64,000 nucleotides of DNA from Henckelia pumila (Eukaryota; Streptophyta; Magnoliopsida; Lamiales; Gesneriaceae), in assembly GCF_033568475.1 (NCBI RefSeq), contig NC_133122.1, positions 79,631,442 to 79,695,441 on the forward strand. Reading direction: 5' to 3'. Under the pieces are notes generated by a model. It was given only the letters and a program-made list of their open reading frames with translations, was not told where the DNA came from and searched no databases. Shown in pieces: positions 23,164 to 35,447 of this stretch. The stretch's first letter is position 1, and every line of letters begins with the position of its first letter. Made by a program: the position numbers and the translations under genes.

Positions 23164-24678
23164 TGGTAATTCTAAGTCGTATCACACCCAAATTACCCAA
23201 CTCAAATCAGATAAAAAAATATGCAGTAGTGTGAGTAGAGATCGTTCCCACAAGGAAAGTGAAATTTAAATAGCGTTCTTAAAATACTGAAAATAATAAA
23301 AGGGGATTTTTGGATTTTATAAACTACTATGCAAAAATTAAAATAAGAAAGATCAATAAACTAACGAGACTTGGTATCGGTCGGCTGCACCCTTGAAATT
23401 ATTCATTCGATTATCGATTCTCTAAAAATAATTAATTCACATTGAATATTCATCATTGAAAATTTAATTCTTGTTTCACCTTAATTTTAGTTAACTAGAC
23501 ACCAACGTTCTAAGTTAACTCTTACCCCCATAAATTAACCCAATACCAGCGATTAGATTTAAATCAACGGCAACATTCAAATGAGTAAAACTGATGAATC
23601 TAGACAACACAAATACCAGCGATTGTATTTAATCTAGTCAATTGTTGTTCCTACGATTTAACAAATTCACCAGCGGAAAATATTAATCATAGTTTCTTCA
23701 AAAATCAGATGATTCAAACAATTACGGATTTGAATTTTAATTTAGCAATAGATTGTATAGCAAAATCCTAAGATGATCAATCCTAAAATCTCACATACAA
23801 GCATGACAATCAATCCAAAACAACTTTTGATACGCAATTTGGAATTAAACAATGAAAACTTCGAATCTCATGAATAAACAAAATCAAGGGTTTATCTTCC
23901 TCAACCAAGTACTAAAACTCAGCCACAAATATTCATGAATTCTTGAAAAATTTCATGAAATAAAATTAAATCTAAGAAAAGAGAGAAGAAACCTAGCCGC
24001 CAAGAGAGTTCTCTGCCTTCTAGCCGTCTAAGTCCGATTCAGAATATTCCCAAGACTCTAAAATTCGAGATATATATTTTAATTAAGGCTAGAGTCCTAA
24101 AAAATAAAAATTGCTGAATTACAGATTTTTTTCCCAAACAGCCCGTCTCGCTCGATCGGTAGAACTTGACCGTTCTACCGATCGAGCGAGAATATTTTAA
24201 GCAACCTTATGTTTCTTTTTTTCTCGGCACTGCTCGATCGGTTGAATTCTGCAGATCGAGCGAGAGTCTTTTTCCAATTCTACTGTTTTCATATTTCTTG
24301 GCACCGCTCGATCGGTTGAAGTATGCAGATCGAGCGGACAAACTATTTTTCGCAAAAAATCATCCGCAAACAGCCTTGCGCAAATGCGCATCACATAATC
24401 CTCTAGAGCGCATCATGTTGTGCAAACAACATGTGCAAATGTGCTTGTCAATCCTTATCTGCACTACTTGTTGTGCAAACGCGCATGATTCTTCCTACTT
24501 GTTGTGCAAACAACACGTGAAAACAACATCCAATCCTTCATCCTTATTCCTTGCTCATTTTCTTCCCTAAATCAAACCAAAAACATTCATTAGTAACTAT
24601 ACAATGAATTTAATCAATGCAAACTATTCCAATCACACCAATTAACACACATAAATATAGGAAAATATCATCACATCA
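23164..24678 (-). repeat. 3' LTR of the deleted Athila element
   Basis: 1515 bp, plus-strand TGGTAATTCTAAG...CATCACATCA. It matches 28037-28865 over its right 830 bp and the solo LTR over its left part. It contains three CGATCG-centred hairpin units at about 24147, 24231 and 24307. Confidence 0.85.
24147..24190. repeat. Perfect 19-bp hairpin in the Athila LTR
   Basis: Arms 24147-24165 and 24172-24190 are exact complements (CTCGCTCGATCGG at the base) around a six-base loop. The sister LTR (about 28342-28377) lacks eight bases here and forms only a shorter stem. Confidence 0.85.
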
Positions 24679-25647
24679 AACTCCCCCATACTTAATTCTT
24701 GCTCGCCCTTGAGCAACACAAAACCAAGAATAAGTTCGAACTCATAATCCATAACAAAAATAACCATGATCTTCACATTTATGCCTCAGGAATAAACTCA
24801 ATGCATTATCAAAAAAGGCATTAAAATGCTAACAACGGAACAAGTTCAATATCCAGACATTTCAACTCGAGATATAGCCCTGAACGTGTGTGTGACATGT
24901 TACCCCAGTTACATGCAACGTCAAAAGACAAAGTCTCAAGATTGTTTGCCGACCTATAACAATTCAGTGTAATGCTTCACAATCAAGAACCCTCATCTCA
25001 ACAATCCTTCAACACAACACAACTCTATTGAGATATAATTATGCACCGTCAGATTTTGCATCTGAAATTTATAAAGCCCCAATAATTACCCGCAGACTTA
25101 GCTATAACTAGATAGGATTCGAATTTCAATCCCCTCGTCTATAGCCCGGATGGAACTACAATCCCATGGAATCCGAAAACTTAGCTATGAAATAGTGAAT
25201 TGGATTTCATTCACATTCCAAGCCCGGATGGAATTTTTATTTTAAAATTTTTTTCAAAAGTTTAACCCCATTTAATCCGCATACTTAGCCACAAACAAGA
25301 CGATTAGGATTTCAATCTTCTTGCTCGCAACCCGGATGGAGTTAATTGCATTTTTATAAACGTTTCATAAAATATTTTAAAAGGTGCGCCCAATATTGTA
25401 TATGTTATATCAAATAAATCATCAAAAATCAAGAACCATCAAGTTTCACAAACACCTATTGTCGTGCAATGGTCCAACAGACATCCACAGTATCTAATAC
25501 ATCCCTACACTTTACCGGTTAAACATGCGTGCTTAAAATATTCAAGAACCATATCAAAGTCTAATTTTTATTGGAGATCAAAGTGTTTCAGGGTTAGAAA
25601 ATCATCTATTTTCAAAAGCATGCACGTCTTCAATTAGATATCATCAA
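24679..25647 (-). other. 3' untranslated region and polypurine tract of the deleted Athila element
   Basis: The minus strand reads AAGTATGGGGGAGTT immediately before the LTR, the Athila polypurine tract. Between about 25055 and 25345 three repeat units each contain a CATCCGGG word and a GCTAAGT word; the same units occur in E2 at 39655-39885. No env-like frame is present. Confidence 0.8.
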
Positions 25648-26470
25648 TTAGATATCAGCAAAAGAATTTTTAGCAGGTTGTGCAATAACTTCCTTCAACT
25701 TATCCTCATTCACATCCTTCGTGTGTTCTTGTGACAAGTGATCATTGATATCAATATTATTAACAACACTTTCACAGCCAGGAATTTTCAGGGTGCCAAA
25801 AATATGAAACTTAGCAATCTCCCCATCAAACTCCATAGTGAGAGTGCCATTGTTAACATCAATGATAGCCTTCAAAGTTTTCATAAATGGTCTTCCTAGC
25901 AAAATTGGACTATTCAAATCACTGTTTTTCATGTCAAGCACATAAAAATCAGTAGGAAAAACCAATTTACCAACTTGCACAAGAACATCCTCTAACACTC
26001 CTCTAGGAAAAATAGTAGATTTATCAGCCATCTGAACAACAACTGTAGTCTCATTCAAGGGCCCTAGTTTTAAAGAGGCATAAACAGAATATGGCATGAC
26101 ATTAATCGACGCTCCTAAGTCTAGCATGGCTTTATCAAGCTGAATATCTCCTATCTTACAAGGAATAGAAAACATGCCTCGATCCTTGAATTTTGTAGGT
26201 ACATTTCTTTGAATTATGGCAGAAACCTGTTCCCCAATTCAACTCTCTGACATCCCTTCAGTTTTTGTTTTCTCTTCACAGTACACAACTCTTTTAAAAA
26301 TTTAGCATAACGAGGTACTTGTTTGATAGCATCTAATAAAGGGATATTTACCTCACATCTACGAAAAGTTTCATACAAACCCTTAATTCCATCATCCTTC
26401 CCAGACTCTTTCAATGCTAAGGGAAAAGGGGGTATGGGTTTATACTTAGAAAGAGGAGGAAACTTACCTC
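25648..26470 (-). pseudogene. Athila-type gag C-terminus and aspartic protease
   Basis: The segment 26414-26214 (LDAIKQVPRYAKFLKEL) and, after a frame break, 26175-25648 encode the retropepsin fold: IPCKIGDIQLDKAMLDLGAS has the active-site motif D-L-G-A-S, followed by the ADKST.FPRG, FPTDFYVLDM and LLGRPFM blocks. The protease would mature the Gag-Pol polyprotein. The coding region ends shortly after the protease, where RT should start. Confidence 0.85.
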
Positions 26471-26513
26471 TTGGCGCTTCTTCCTTGGATGCTTCTCCAT
26501 CATTCGCCTTCGG

Positions 26514-27960
26514 TTATTCTTGTAGCTTCTCCTTGGGCGAAGCATCAACTTCTTTCTCCTTGACCTTCAACTCCTTCCCATTCCTCAAAGTAATGGCACT
26601 TGCATTCTCTCTTGGGTTCAAAATTGTTTGGGATGACAAAGCGTTGAAATGTTGTGCTTCCAACTTATTGATTGCGGTGGCGAGCTGTCCCATCTGGGTG
26701 TTCAAGTTCTGGATGCTTGCTCTTGTTTCTTGTTGAAATGTTACAGTATTAGTAGCAAGATCCTTAACAATATTTTCGAGAAACTCACCTGGCGCTGGGA
26801 TCTGAGGACGCTTCTGTGGTGGAGGATACGGTGGCCTATAAGCTTGATTGTGCGGTGGTGCCTGAGGTCCAGGTTGATTTGCCTGAGGCTTTCCGTATCT
26901 CAGATTTGTATGATCCTTCCAACCAGGATTGTATGTGTTGGAATATGGATCGTACTTCCGCTGTGGTGGTCCAGGAAATCCGCCAGTAGCATTAACCTGT
27001 TCGACCGATTCCTCTTGAAGAGTGGGACAAATATCAGTTGCGTGTCCCATCGCAATGCAAATTCCACATTCTCTTACAGTTTGTCCACTCCCTACAGCCA
27101 TTTGACGCACAAAATTTGTCAGTTCAATCAATTGTTGTTCAAGGGAAGAAACATTTACCTCGTTGCCCCGTTTGGGTACTGGATCACTCCTGTTGGTGCC
27201 AAATTGCTGAGAATTGACAGCCATATTCTCGATTAAATTCCTTGCTTGAACTGGAGTTTTGTCCACAAAAACTCCTTCACTGGCCGCATCTAGCATATTC
27301 ATGTCATGAGATAATAAAACTTATAGCAGTATTGGATTAATAAATTTTCACTAATCTGGTGCTGCGGACAGCTAGCACAAAGCATCTTGAACCGCTCCCA
27401 ATACTCATGAAGTGATTCCCCTGCAAATTGCTTTATCCCATTGATCTCTTTTATGATATTTGCTGCTCTTGAAGCTGGAAAGTACTTCTCTAAGAAGATC
27501 CTCTTCATCTCTGTCCAGGTGGTAATGGATCCAGGATGTAGGTAGTATAGCCAATCCAACAGCATTCTTTAAAGAAAAAGGAAAGGCTCTCAGCTGGATT
27601 TGCTCCAATGTTACTCCATGAGGTTTCATGCTTGTGCACACCACATGGAATTCCATTAAGTGCTTGTGGGGATCTTCACCTGCAAGACCATGAAAAGTAG
27701 GCAACAAATGTATTAGTCCAAATTTTAATTTAAAAGTAGCATTAGTTTCTAAGGTAGGGAAAGTAATGCATAGGGGCTGTTGATTCAGATCAGGAGTGCC
27801 TAGTTGTCTCAAGCTCAAATTTGCGTTGTCAGCCATTTCTTCCTCAAGAATTTCAGTCCGTATCTCATCCTCTTCTTGTTTCCTACGAGCCTCCTTCCTT
27901 CTTCTATGAAATGTTCTCTCTATCTCTGAATCGTAGGGGAATTCTTCTTCAGAAGATTAT
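26514..27960 (-). pseudogene. Athila-type gag
   Basis: Frames 27836-27405, 27565-27299 and 27302-26514 overlap and complement one another through frameshifts. They contain the retrotransposon Gag core (FHGLAGEDPHKHL.EF, LRAFPFSLK), a CGICIAMGHATDICP zinc knuckle, a Pro/Gln-rich linker and a coiled segment (QNLNTQMGQLATAINKLEAQ). It forms the particle shell in active elements. It is broken here by at least two frameshifts. Confidence 0.83.
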
Positions 27961-28036
27961 CCTGTAAGCATTAACAAACCCAAGAAGAACTGGTGGAAAG
28001 GATAGAAAATAAAAATAAAAACAAGAACACAAATAA

Positions 28037-28865
28037 AATAAACAATGAAAACTTCGAATCTCATGAATAAACAAAATCAAGGGTTTATCTTTATCAAACA
28101 AGTACTAAAACTTAGCCACAAATATTCATGAATTCTAGAGAAAATTTCATGAAATAAAATTAAATCTAAGAAAAGAGAGAAGAAACCTAGCCGCCAAGAG
28201 AGTTCTCTGCCTTCGAGCCATCTAAGTTTGATTCAGAATATTCCCAAGACTCTAAAATTTGAGACATATATTTTAATTAATGCTAGAGTCCTTAAAAATA
28301 AAAATTCCTAAATTAAAGATTTTTTTCCCGAACAGCCCATCTCGCTCGATCGGTAGAACTTGACCGATCGAGCAAGAATATTTTAAGCAACCTTCTATTT
28401 CTCTTTTTCTCGGCAATGCTCGATCGGTTGAAGTTTGTAGATCGAGTGAGAGTCTTTTTCCAATCCTACTGTTTTCTTATTTCTTGGCACCGCTCGATCG
28501 GTTGAAGTATGCAGATCGAGCGGCCAAACTCTTTTTCGCAAAAAAATCATCCGCACACAGCCTTGCGCAAACGCGCATCACATAATCCTCAAGAGCGCAT
28601 CATGTTGTGCAAAAAACATGTGCAAATGCGCTTGTCAATCCTTATCTGCACTACTTGTTGTGCAAACACGCATGATTCTTCCTACTTGTTGTGCAAACAA
28701 CATGTGCAAACAACATCCAAGCTTTCATCCTTCTTCCTTCCTCATTTCCTTCCCTAAATCAAACTAAAAACATTCATTAGTAACTATAAAATGAATTTAA
28801 TCAATGCAAACTCTTCTAATCACACCAATTAACACACATAAATATAGGAAAATATCATCACATCA
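28037..28865 (-). repeat. Truncated 5' LTR of the deleted Athila element
   Basis: It matches the right 830 bp of the LTR at 23164-24678. About 690 bp of its inner (U5-side) end and the primer-binding site are gone; gag-like sequence follows directly. Confidence 0.83.
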
Positions 28866-29308
28866 GGAAGATGCATACAGTTCAGTGCATGTGGGGGACT
28901 AATGTTTGCTTTCTATGCAAGAAGCAGGGACACCATCAAAAGGACTGCCCTCAGTCTAAGGAGCAAGTCAAGGGGAGAGTGTTTGCGATGAATCATGATC
29001 AGGTGGATCCAGACTCTACCATCATCACAGTTATGATTTGTATTTCCAGTTTTCTTGCCCTTGTTTTGATAGATACTGGAGCTACGCATTCATTCATATC
29101 TGTAAAATTTGTGATTAAATTGGGAATTGTACCGAAAGAGTCAGCTTTGGGGTTTATTGTATCTTTTCCCTCAGGGGAGGAATTGAAGAGTAACCGAGTG
29201 GTGAAGAATTTTATAATCCAGATGCAGGACCGTGATTTTCGGGCAGATTTCATTGTTCTGGATATGGCGGACTTTGATTTGATTTTTAGGATGGACTGGT
29301 TGTCTTAG
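28866..29308 (+). pseudogene. E1 zinc knuckle and protease
   Basis: Resumes E1 gag after the Athila insertion. CFLCKKQGHHQKDCP is a C-X2-C-X4-H-X4-C zinc knuckle; LVLIDTGATHSFIS carries the retroviral-type D-T-G-A active site. The open frame ends at a stop at 29306 just before the RT region; the end of the Tekay-type protease (VLDMADFDLIFRMDWL) is visible. Confidence 0.85.
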
Positions 29309-30870
29309 CATGAGACCACTATTGACTACAAGAAGAGAACCGTCTCTTTAAAAATTCAGAATGGAAATCCGTTCGTGTTCTATGCCACACCAAAGACGAG
29401 TTTGTTGCTTGTAATTTCAGCAAGTAATGCCTGGAAGTTGATGAACAAAGGGTGTACGGGTTTCCTAGCAAGTATCATTTGCGAAAGAGAGTTACCTCGG
29501 CCGAAGCTGGAAGAAGTCGTTGCAGTGAGGGATTTTTCAGAGGTCTTCCCTGATGATGTTGCAGGATTACCTCCTGCCAAAGAAGTTGAATTCGGAATAG
29601 AGCTAGTACCTGGAACCAAGCCAGCTTCTAAGGCACCGTACAGGTTAGCACCGATGAAGATGAAAGAGTTGAAAGTGCAGTTGCAAGAGATACTGGATAA
29701 GGGGTTTATCAGACCGAGTGTGTTGTCTTGGGGTGCACCGGTGTTATTTGTTAAGAAGAAGGATGGGTCAATGAGGTTGTGTATTGACTACAGAGAGCTG
29801 AACCAAGATACAGTGAAGAACAGATATCCATTGCCAAGGATAGATGATTTGTTTGATCAATTGCAGGGAGCAATGGTGTTCTCTAAGATCGATCTGCGAT
29901 CAGGTTACCACCAGTTGAAGGTGAAGGATGAGGACGTGCAGAAAATGGCTTTTAGAACTCGATACAACCACTACGAGTTCTTGGTAATTCCATTTGGGTT
30001 GACCAATGCACCAACAGTGTTCATGAATTTGATTAACATGGTGTTTCAACCATTTTGGATCAGTTCTTCATAGACTTCATAGATGACATACTGATCTACT
30101 TCCGTAATATGGATGAGCATTGTCAGCACTTGACTACCGTTTTGAAGATTCTGAAGGAGAAGCGGCTTTTTGCAAAGTTCAGTAAGTGTGAATTCTGGCA
30201 TGAACAAATTGCATTTTTGGGTCATATAGTTTCAGAAAGAGGAATGAAGTTGATCCATCTAAGGTAGAAGCAGTTCGAAATTGGGTTGCTCCAAAGAATG
30301 CTACAGAAATGCAGAGTTTCTTGGGTTTGGCAGGTTACTACCGTAGGTTCATTAAATAGTTATCCAAGATAGCTCTACCACTGATTCCTTTGACCCGGAA
30401 AGGTTTGAAGTTCGAGTGGTCAGATCAGTGTGAGAAAAGCTTTGTAGAGTTGAAGGAAAGATTGATAATAGCACCGGTGCTAGCAATTCTAGAAGGCACC
30501 GGTCGTTTCGTGGTTTATACCGATGCTTCCAAGAGTGGATTAGGGGATTTTTTGATGCAGGACGACAAGGTGATAGCTTATAGATCTCGACATTTAAAAA
30601 TTCATAAGAGAAACTATCTGACTCACAATCTTAAGTTGGCGGCAGTTGTATTTGCTTTGAAGCTATGGAGACATTACCTCTATGGAGAGAAGTGCTAGAC
30701 CATAAGAGACTAAAGTATTACTTCACTCAGAAGGAATTGAATATGAGACAGAGGCGATGGTTGGAATTGGTGAAGGATTAAGATTACGACATTAGCTATC
30801 ATCCTAGCAAGGCTAATGTAGTAGAAGATGCTTTGAGTCGCAAGTCCGCGAATTTGAACTAGTTGACAGT
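29309..30870 (+). pseudogene. E1 reverse transcriptase-RNase H
   Basis: RT blocks appear in order: [64 protein letters not shown], and the catalytic FIDDILIY (YxDD-type) at about 30071. RNase H follows ([35 protein letters not shown]). There are frameshifts near 30055 and 30267 and several stops, so no active enzyme can be made. Confidence 0.87.
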
Positions 30871-31079
30871 TCAACAGGAGTTGATTGAAGTTTTTGAGTG
30901 TCTAAAATTGGAGGTATTAGAACCAATTTAAGTATGCTCTTTATCGGCTTTATCAGTTGTACCAAGTTTCATTGATAGAATTCGAGAAGTCCAATCTTCT
31001 GATGAGCAGCTGGTGGCATGGAAGCATAAAGATGAGGCTAAGGGTGGTACATTGTATACAGTCAAGGATGAGATTTTTA

Positions 31080-32400
31080 CCACAAAGATAGAATATGGGT
31101 GTCAGAAGTGGACTCACTGAGAGTAGAGGTGATGACTAAAGCACATACTATTCCGCATTCCATTCATCCAGGGAGTACGAAAATTTTTAAGGACCTACAA
31201 TTATCATATTGGTGGCCAGGTATGAAGTAAGATATCGTGCGATTTGTGAATGAATGCCTGAAATGTCGGCAGGTGAAAGTTGAGCATCAGAGGCCAGTAG
31301 GACTTCTGAAACCGTTACCGTTTCCCACACGGAAGTGGGAAGATGTCAGTATGGATTTCGTGGTAGGATTGCTAGTTACAACACAAAGGATGAACTCAAT
31401 TTGGGTGATAGTTGATAGATTAACGAAGTTAGCTCACTTCCTATCGGTTAGGAATAAATTCTCGATGAATCAATATACAGAGTTGTACATTCGAGAAATA
31501 GTCAGATTGCATGGAGTTCCAGCAAGAATAATGTCTGACATAGATCCTAAATTCACCTTGAATTTTTGGGGAAGCTTACACCAAGGTTTGGGTACGAAGT
31601 TAGCTCTCAGTATCGCATTCCACCCTCAGACAGATGGTCAGTCAGAACGAGTGATCCAGATACTCGAAGATATGTTGAGGGCTTGGATGATTGACTTTGG
31701 AGGTAATTGAGAGTGGAAATTTCCTTTAGTGGAGTTCACTTACAACAATAGCTATCAAGAAACTATTGGCGTGACTCCTTATGAGGTGTTGTATGGGAGG
31801 AGATGTAAGACTCCCTTGCATTGGGATGAATTTGGAGAGAGAGCTGTGTTGGGGCCAGAAATAGTGGCTCAGACAGTGGATTTGGTGGCCAATATTAGGG
31901 ACAAAATGTTAACAGCTTAAAGTCGACAGAAAAGCTATGCCGACAAACGGCGTAGGGACTTGGAGTTTGAGATAGGTGACCATGTGTTCTTAAAGGTGTA
32001 ACCATGGAAGGGTATTATGAGGTTTGGGAAGAGAGGTAAATTGAGTCCAAAATATATAAGACCTTTCGAGATCCTGGATAAAGTTGGAACCCGAGCTTAT
32101 CGAGTAGCTTTACATCCAAACTTGAAAGGTGTACAAAATGTCTTCCATATCTCCATGCTGAGGAAGTATGTTGCGAATCCTTCCCATGTTATTTGCCACG
32201 AGCCAGTGGAATGAACACTACACTTGTCCTATAAGGAGATAACTGTTCAAATCTTGGACATACAAGTTTGTAAGTTGAGGAACAGAGAGATATTGATGAT
32301 GAAATTTCTATTGCAAAACCAATAGGTTTAGGAAGCTACGTGGGAAACCGAGCAGGATATTCGAGCACACTGTCCTGAGCTATTTGTTAATTCGAATTTC
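31080..32400 (+). pseudogene. E1 integrase with chromodomain-like tail
   Basis: The HHCC zinc finger region (HSIHPGSTKIF...CLKCRQVK), a DDE core (SMDFVVGL, IMSDIDPKF, HPQTDGQSERV) and the GKRGKLSPKYIRPFEIL domain are present. The C-terminus at about 32230-32395 (ILDIQVCKLRNRE, EATWETEQDI) resembles the chromodomain by which chromoviruses target chromatin. Stops at about 31228, 31709, 31918 and 31999 break it. The second catalytic Asp region reads SDIDP instead of the usual SDRDP. Confidence 0.83.
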
Positions 32401-32432
32401 TAAGACGAAATTATATTTAAGGAGGGTAGGGT

Positions 32433-33789
32433 TGTAAAGTCCAAAAATTCCACTATCTTGATCAGGATAAATTAATTGATTTATATGATTTATGCATATT
32501 AGTTATGAAAATTTAATTGTTATGTTTAAATTATGTGATTTATTTTATGCCTAAAATTTTATGTGTTGCAATGTTATTTCAAAGTTTTCAGATTTGGAAT
32601 TTAATTCTAGACTGAAGGGATGAGGCTAGCCTTCGAAGTGAGTTAAGGAAAATGTTTTATTTTTCAAGTAGAGTATATGCAGTGAAATTTTGAAGTGGGA
32701 GAATTAAAATTTTAGAAGTTTTATTTGCAACTAATGGGCCAATTATTGAGACCATTAGTCACAAATTAAGTAGAGTTCAAGGTTTCCAACAATTTTCTTT
32801 TCTTTTTTTGGAATGCCGCTTACTCCCCTTTTCCCCTCTTTCACACGTTAATCACTGCAGCAAGAAAATCAAGGGTTCTCCAATTCTTCTCAAGGCTAGA
32901 TCGTTCTTCCGTCTTGTTTAAATTCCAAGCATCCAAAGTCAGACAAGTTTTTAAATGTTTTGAAACTCATTCAAGGAATATAAATATTTTTAATATGAAC
33001 TCTATGTGTATGCGTTGATTGATGCATATTTTACAAATAACTCATGAGTATGATGTTTAAACGTGAAGCGTGAGGTGTTCCTGATGTCTTTGGTGTAAAT
33101 ATATTGAGGTTTTATGGATTTTTGAAGCATAGTTGCGGAATTTTGGTGTGTTTATGGTCTTCTTGAAAGTTTTGAATCAAACTATTGATGTTGGTTGTTT
33201 TTGAGAAAATTCTTTTCAAGTTTTTAAGGTTTTGCGTCCATTAATGATTTCCTTTCAATTGTTAAATATTTTTGGGCGAAAGAGAGTCGTTAAGTAGCAA
33301 AAAAGTTAGAGAAAATTGCATTGGGCTACTGTGCGTCGCTGCCTTGATTTCCAGGCAGCGAGCCGTGCACTCAAGCGGGATATTTCTCCCGCTCGAGCAC
33401 AAGCGTGTTCAAGGGAATGCGATCGAGCGGAACTTTTATGCCACTCAAGCGCAGAGGGCGCTGCCTCAAAAATTAAATTTTCTTGTGTTCAGTCCAAAAT
33501 TCATGTTTTCGAATTTTTAAGCCCTTTTAAGTGATTTTAAGATGTTCCGTTGGAAAATTTTTCGAATTTGAATGTTCGGGACGGACGGAACAATTCACAT
33601 GGATCGATTATGCTATGTATTGCATGTTTATGTGATTTTTCCCATGAAAACTATTTTATCATAAAATGTTTTGAAGTATGTTAAGCATGGATGAGTTCTT
33701 GCATCAGTTTTAGTTGCATGATGTTTATCACAACGTTTAAGAACATGAAATGATGAAGTTATGAAACGTATGAGTATTATGATGATATG
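32433..33789 (+). repeat. E1 3' LTR, truncated
   Basis: Begins TGTAAAGTCC right after the polypurine tract GGAGGGTAGGG. Homology with the 5' LTR stops at GATGATATG (33781-33789), where Athila LTR sequence begins; about 735 bp of the 3' end is missing or displaced to the right of the window. Confidence 0.83.
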
Positions 33790-34024
33790 GTTGTGTCATT
33801 TTAATTAAATTTATCTTTCAGCTATTTTATTTCTTATTTCTTTTTAATAATTGAATTTTTATTTAATTCTTAGCACTCCTATTTATTATTCTGTCTAGAT
33901 TAAGCTAAATAATTAAATCTTGAGAATTGACTACAGTCCCTGTGGGATCGATACTTGGACTCTCTGTCTATTTACTATAACTTGAACTAGTGCACTTGCT
34001 AGTAAATAACGAATTAAGCGGTCA
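33790..34024 (+). repeat. E2 5' LTR remnant (U5 side)
   Basis: Only the last ~235 bp of an Athila LTR remain (CCCTGTGGGATCGATACTTGG is typical), directly joined to the E1 LTR. The missing start indicates a deletion at this junction. Confidence 0.75.
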
Positions 34025-34030
34025 AGTTTT

Positions 34031-34048
34031 TGGCGCCGTTGCCGGGGA
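34031..34048 (+). other. E2 primer-binding site (Asp tRNA type)
   Basis: TGGCGCCGTTGCCGGGGA, a few bases after the LTR end; diagnostic of Athila/Tat-group elements. Confidence 0.9.
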
Positions 34049-34173
34049 TTATTTGTTTACTATTAGGATCGATTATTTATTTGAGACTTGGTTTTTATTT
34101 TATTTTGTTTAATTTTTCATCTTGTGGTTGTTTGGAGCGCTTTATTTTTTATTTCAGGAGTATATCTCATGTT

Positions 34174-35447
34174 ATGAGCCGTGCTCGAGATATTGAAAAC
34201 ATCATACCACTTGATTTGGAGATTGAAAGCACTCTTCGTCATATACTTAGAGCTCTGAGGCAAAATAACTTGGTACTTGATTTCGAATCTGAAGAGGAGT
34301 TTGAAGATATGGCCGAAGACGAGAATAACCGCACTCTTATGGACCTTCATCGACCATTGGTTGGAGGATATGGATCCAGCATTGTTCGCCCTAAGTTCAG
34401 GCGAATACTTTTGAGTTTAAACCAACCATCATCCAGATGATTCAAATGCAAGTCACATTTGGAGGGGCGCCTTCTGAGGATCCGAATGCTCATCTGGAGC
34501 AATTATTGTCAATATGTGACACCTTCAAATTTAATGAAGTGACTTTTGATGCTATTCGGTTGAGGCTATTTCCATTTTCTCTACAAGGAGAAGCGATAGA
34601 GTGGCTACGAGACTTTCTAGAAGGATCGATTACTACCTGGGATGGGCTGGTTGAAGTCTTCATGCACAGGTATTTTCCACCAACCAAAGTTGCACAATTG
34701 CGGAATGAAATCATGTCTTTTAGGCAAAAGGATGGGGAATCATTGAATTCCGCATGGACAAAATTTAAAAAGATGTTGAGAGTGTGTCTTGTACATGGGT
34801 TATCAGTGGGCCAACAAGTAGAGACTTTCTACTATGGAGTGGATTCATCTGTGCGTTCTATGCTTGATTCAGCTGCCAATGGCAGCCTCTATAGAAAGAC
34901 TCCTACATCAGCACTCGAAATCATATCAAATATGGCTGAAAGCAATGTTGGTTGGCAAGATAGCAGGAGAGAAAAGAAAGTCGAATTTCTTGAGATGGAT
35001 GCTCTGACAGCAATTACAGCAAAAATTGATGGATTGACCCATCAAGTGTCTCAACTGCAAGCTAATAAATCGGCACCAGTAAAACAAGTGAATCAAGTCC
35101 AAGGAAGCACTGAGGCAGTTGAAGGATCAGCGAGTGGCATTCCATTCATGATAGATTTATTTTTTGATGGGATGCCAGTTTTTTAAGGAGATTTGGTGAA
35201 TTATGTGGGGAACCAAGGGCAACTACAATATAGTCCATTCAGTTTCTCATATAATTCGGGTTGGAGAAGTCACCCAAATTTTGGGTCGAAACAAGATGAA
35301 AATTCGGTTGAGCCATAATATTTCAATCCTCCTCAACAGCCTACACAACAAAGGCCCCCTCGGCAAATAGTTAGACCTCCACAAGGTGCTCGACCGTCTA
35401 TACCACCAGGTTTTAAACCATCCGAGAATAAGTCAAGTCTGGAATAC
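34174..35447 (+). pseudogene. E2 gag
   Basis: Starts MSRARDIENI at 34174 (34030 is the frame start but lies at the primer site). The Gag core continues after a frameshift near 34420: TFGGAPSEDPNAHLEQLL, RLRLFPFSLQGEAIEWL, SITTWDGLVEVF, then a coiled segment (ITAKIDGLTHQVSQLQAN). The frame stops at 35184, and TAA interrupts the Pro/Gln-rich tail at about 35318. No zinc knuckle is clear. Confidence 0.8.

Larger units (their letters stand above)
23164..28865 (-). mobile_element. Deleted Athila element (no RT/RH/IN), TSD GGAAG
   Basis: A 5.7-kb minus-strand insertion flanked by GGAAG (23159-23163 and 28866-28870). In its own orientation: 5' LTR remnant (28865-28037), gag (about 27960-26514), protease (26470-25648), a 3' untranslated region with repeats, polypurine tract AAGTATGGGGGAG, and a full 3' LTR (24678-23164). 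RT, RNase H, integrase, primer site and the inner end of the 5' LTR are missing. Such a derivative could have moved only with proteins from a related element, unless the deletions came after insertion. Confidence 0.85.
18864..33789 (+). mobile_element. E1: Ty3/gypsy chromovirus (Tekay-like), nested and truncated
   Basis: The order is 5' LTR (18864-20787), initiator-Met-tRNA primer site (20791-20802), gag (from 21002), zinc knuckle and protease (28866-29308), RT-RNase H (29309-30870), integrase with a chromodomain-like tail (31080-32400), a GGAGGGTAGGG polypurine tract (32421-32431), and a 3' LTR (32433-33789) lacking its last ~735 bp. Two Athila-related insertions (21672-22917 and 23164-28865) split gag. 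PR-RT-RH-IN order and the C-terminal EATWETE motif place it with Tekay/Del chromoviruses. Stops in every domain make it non-autonomous. Confidence 0.88.

Noticed and set aside
24147-24345. Repeated hairpins as a CRISPR-like array or tRNA cluster
   Set aside because: Lies inside an LTR with a matching sister copy; no uniform repeats with unique spacers and no tRNA fold.
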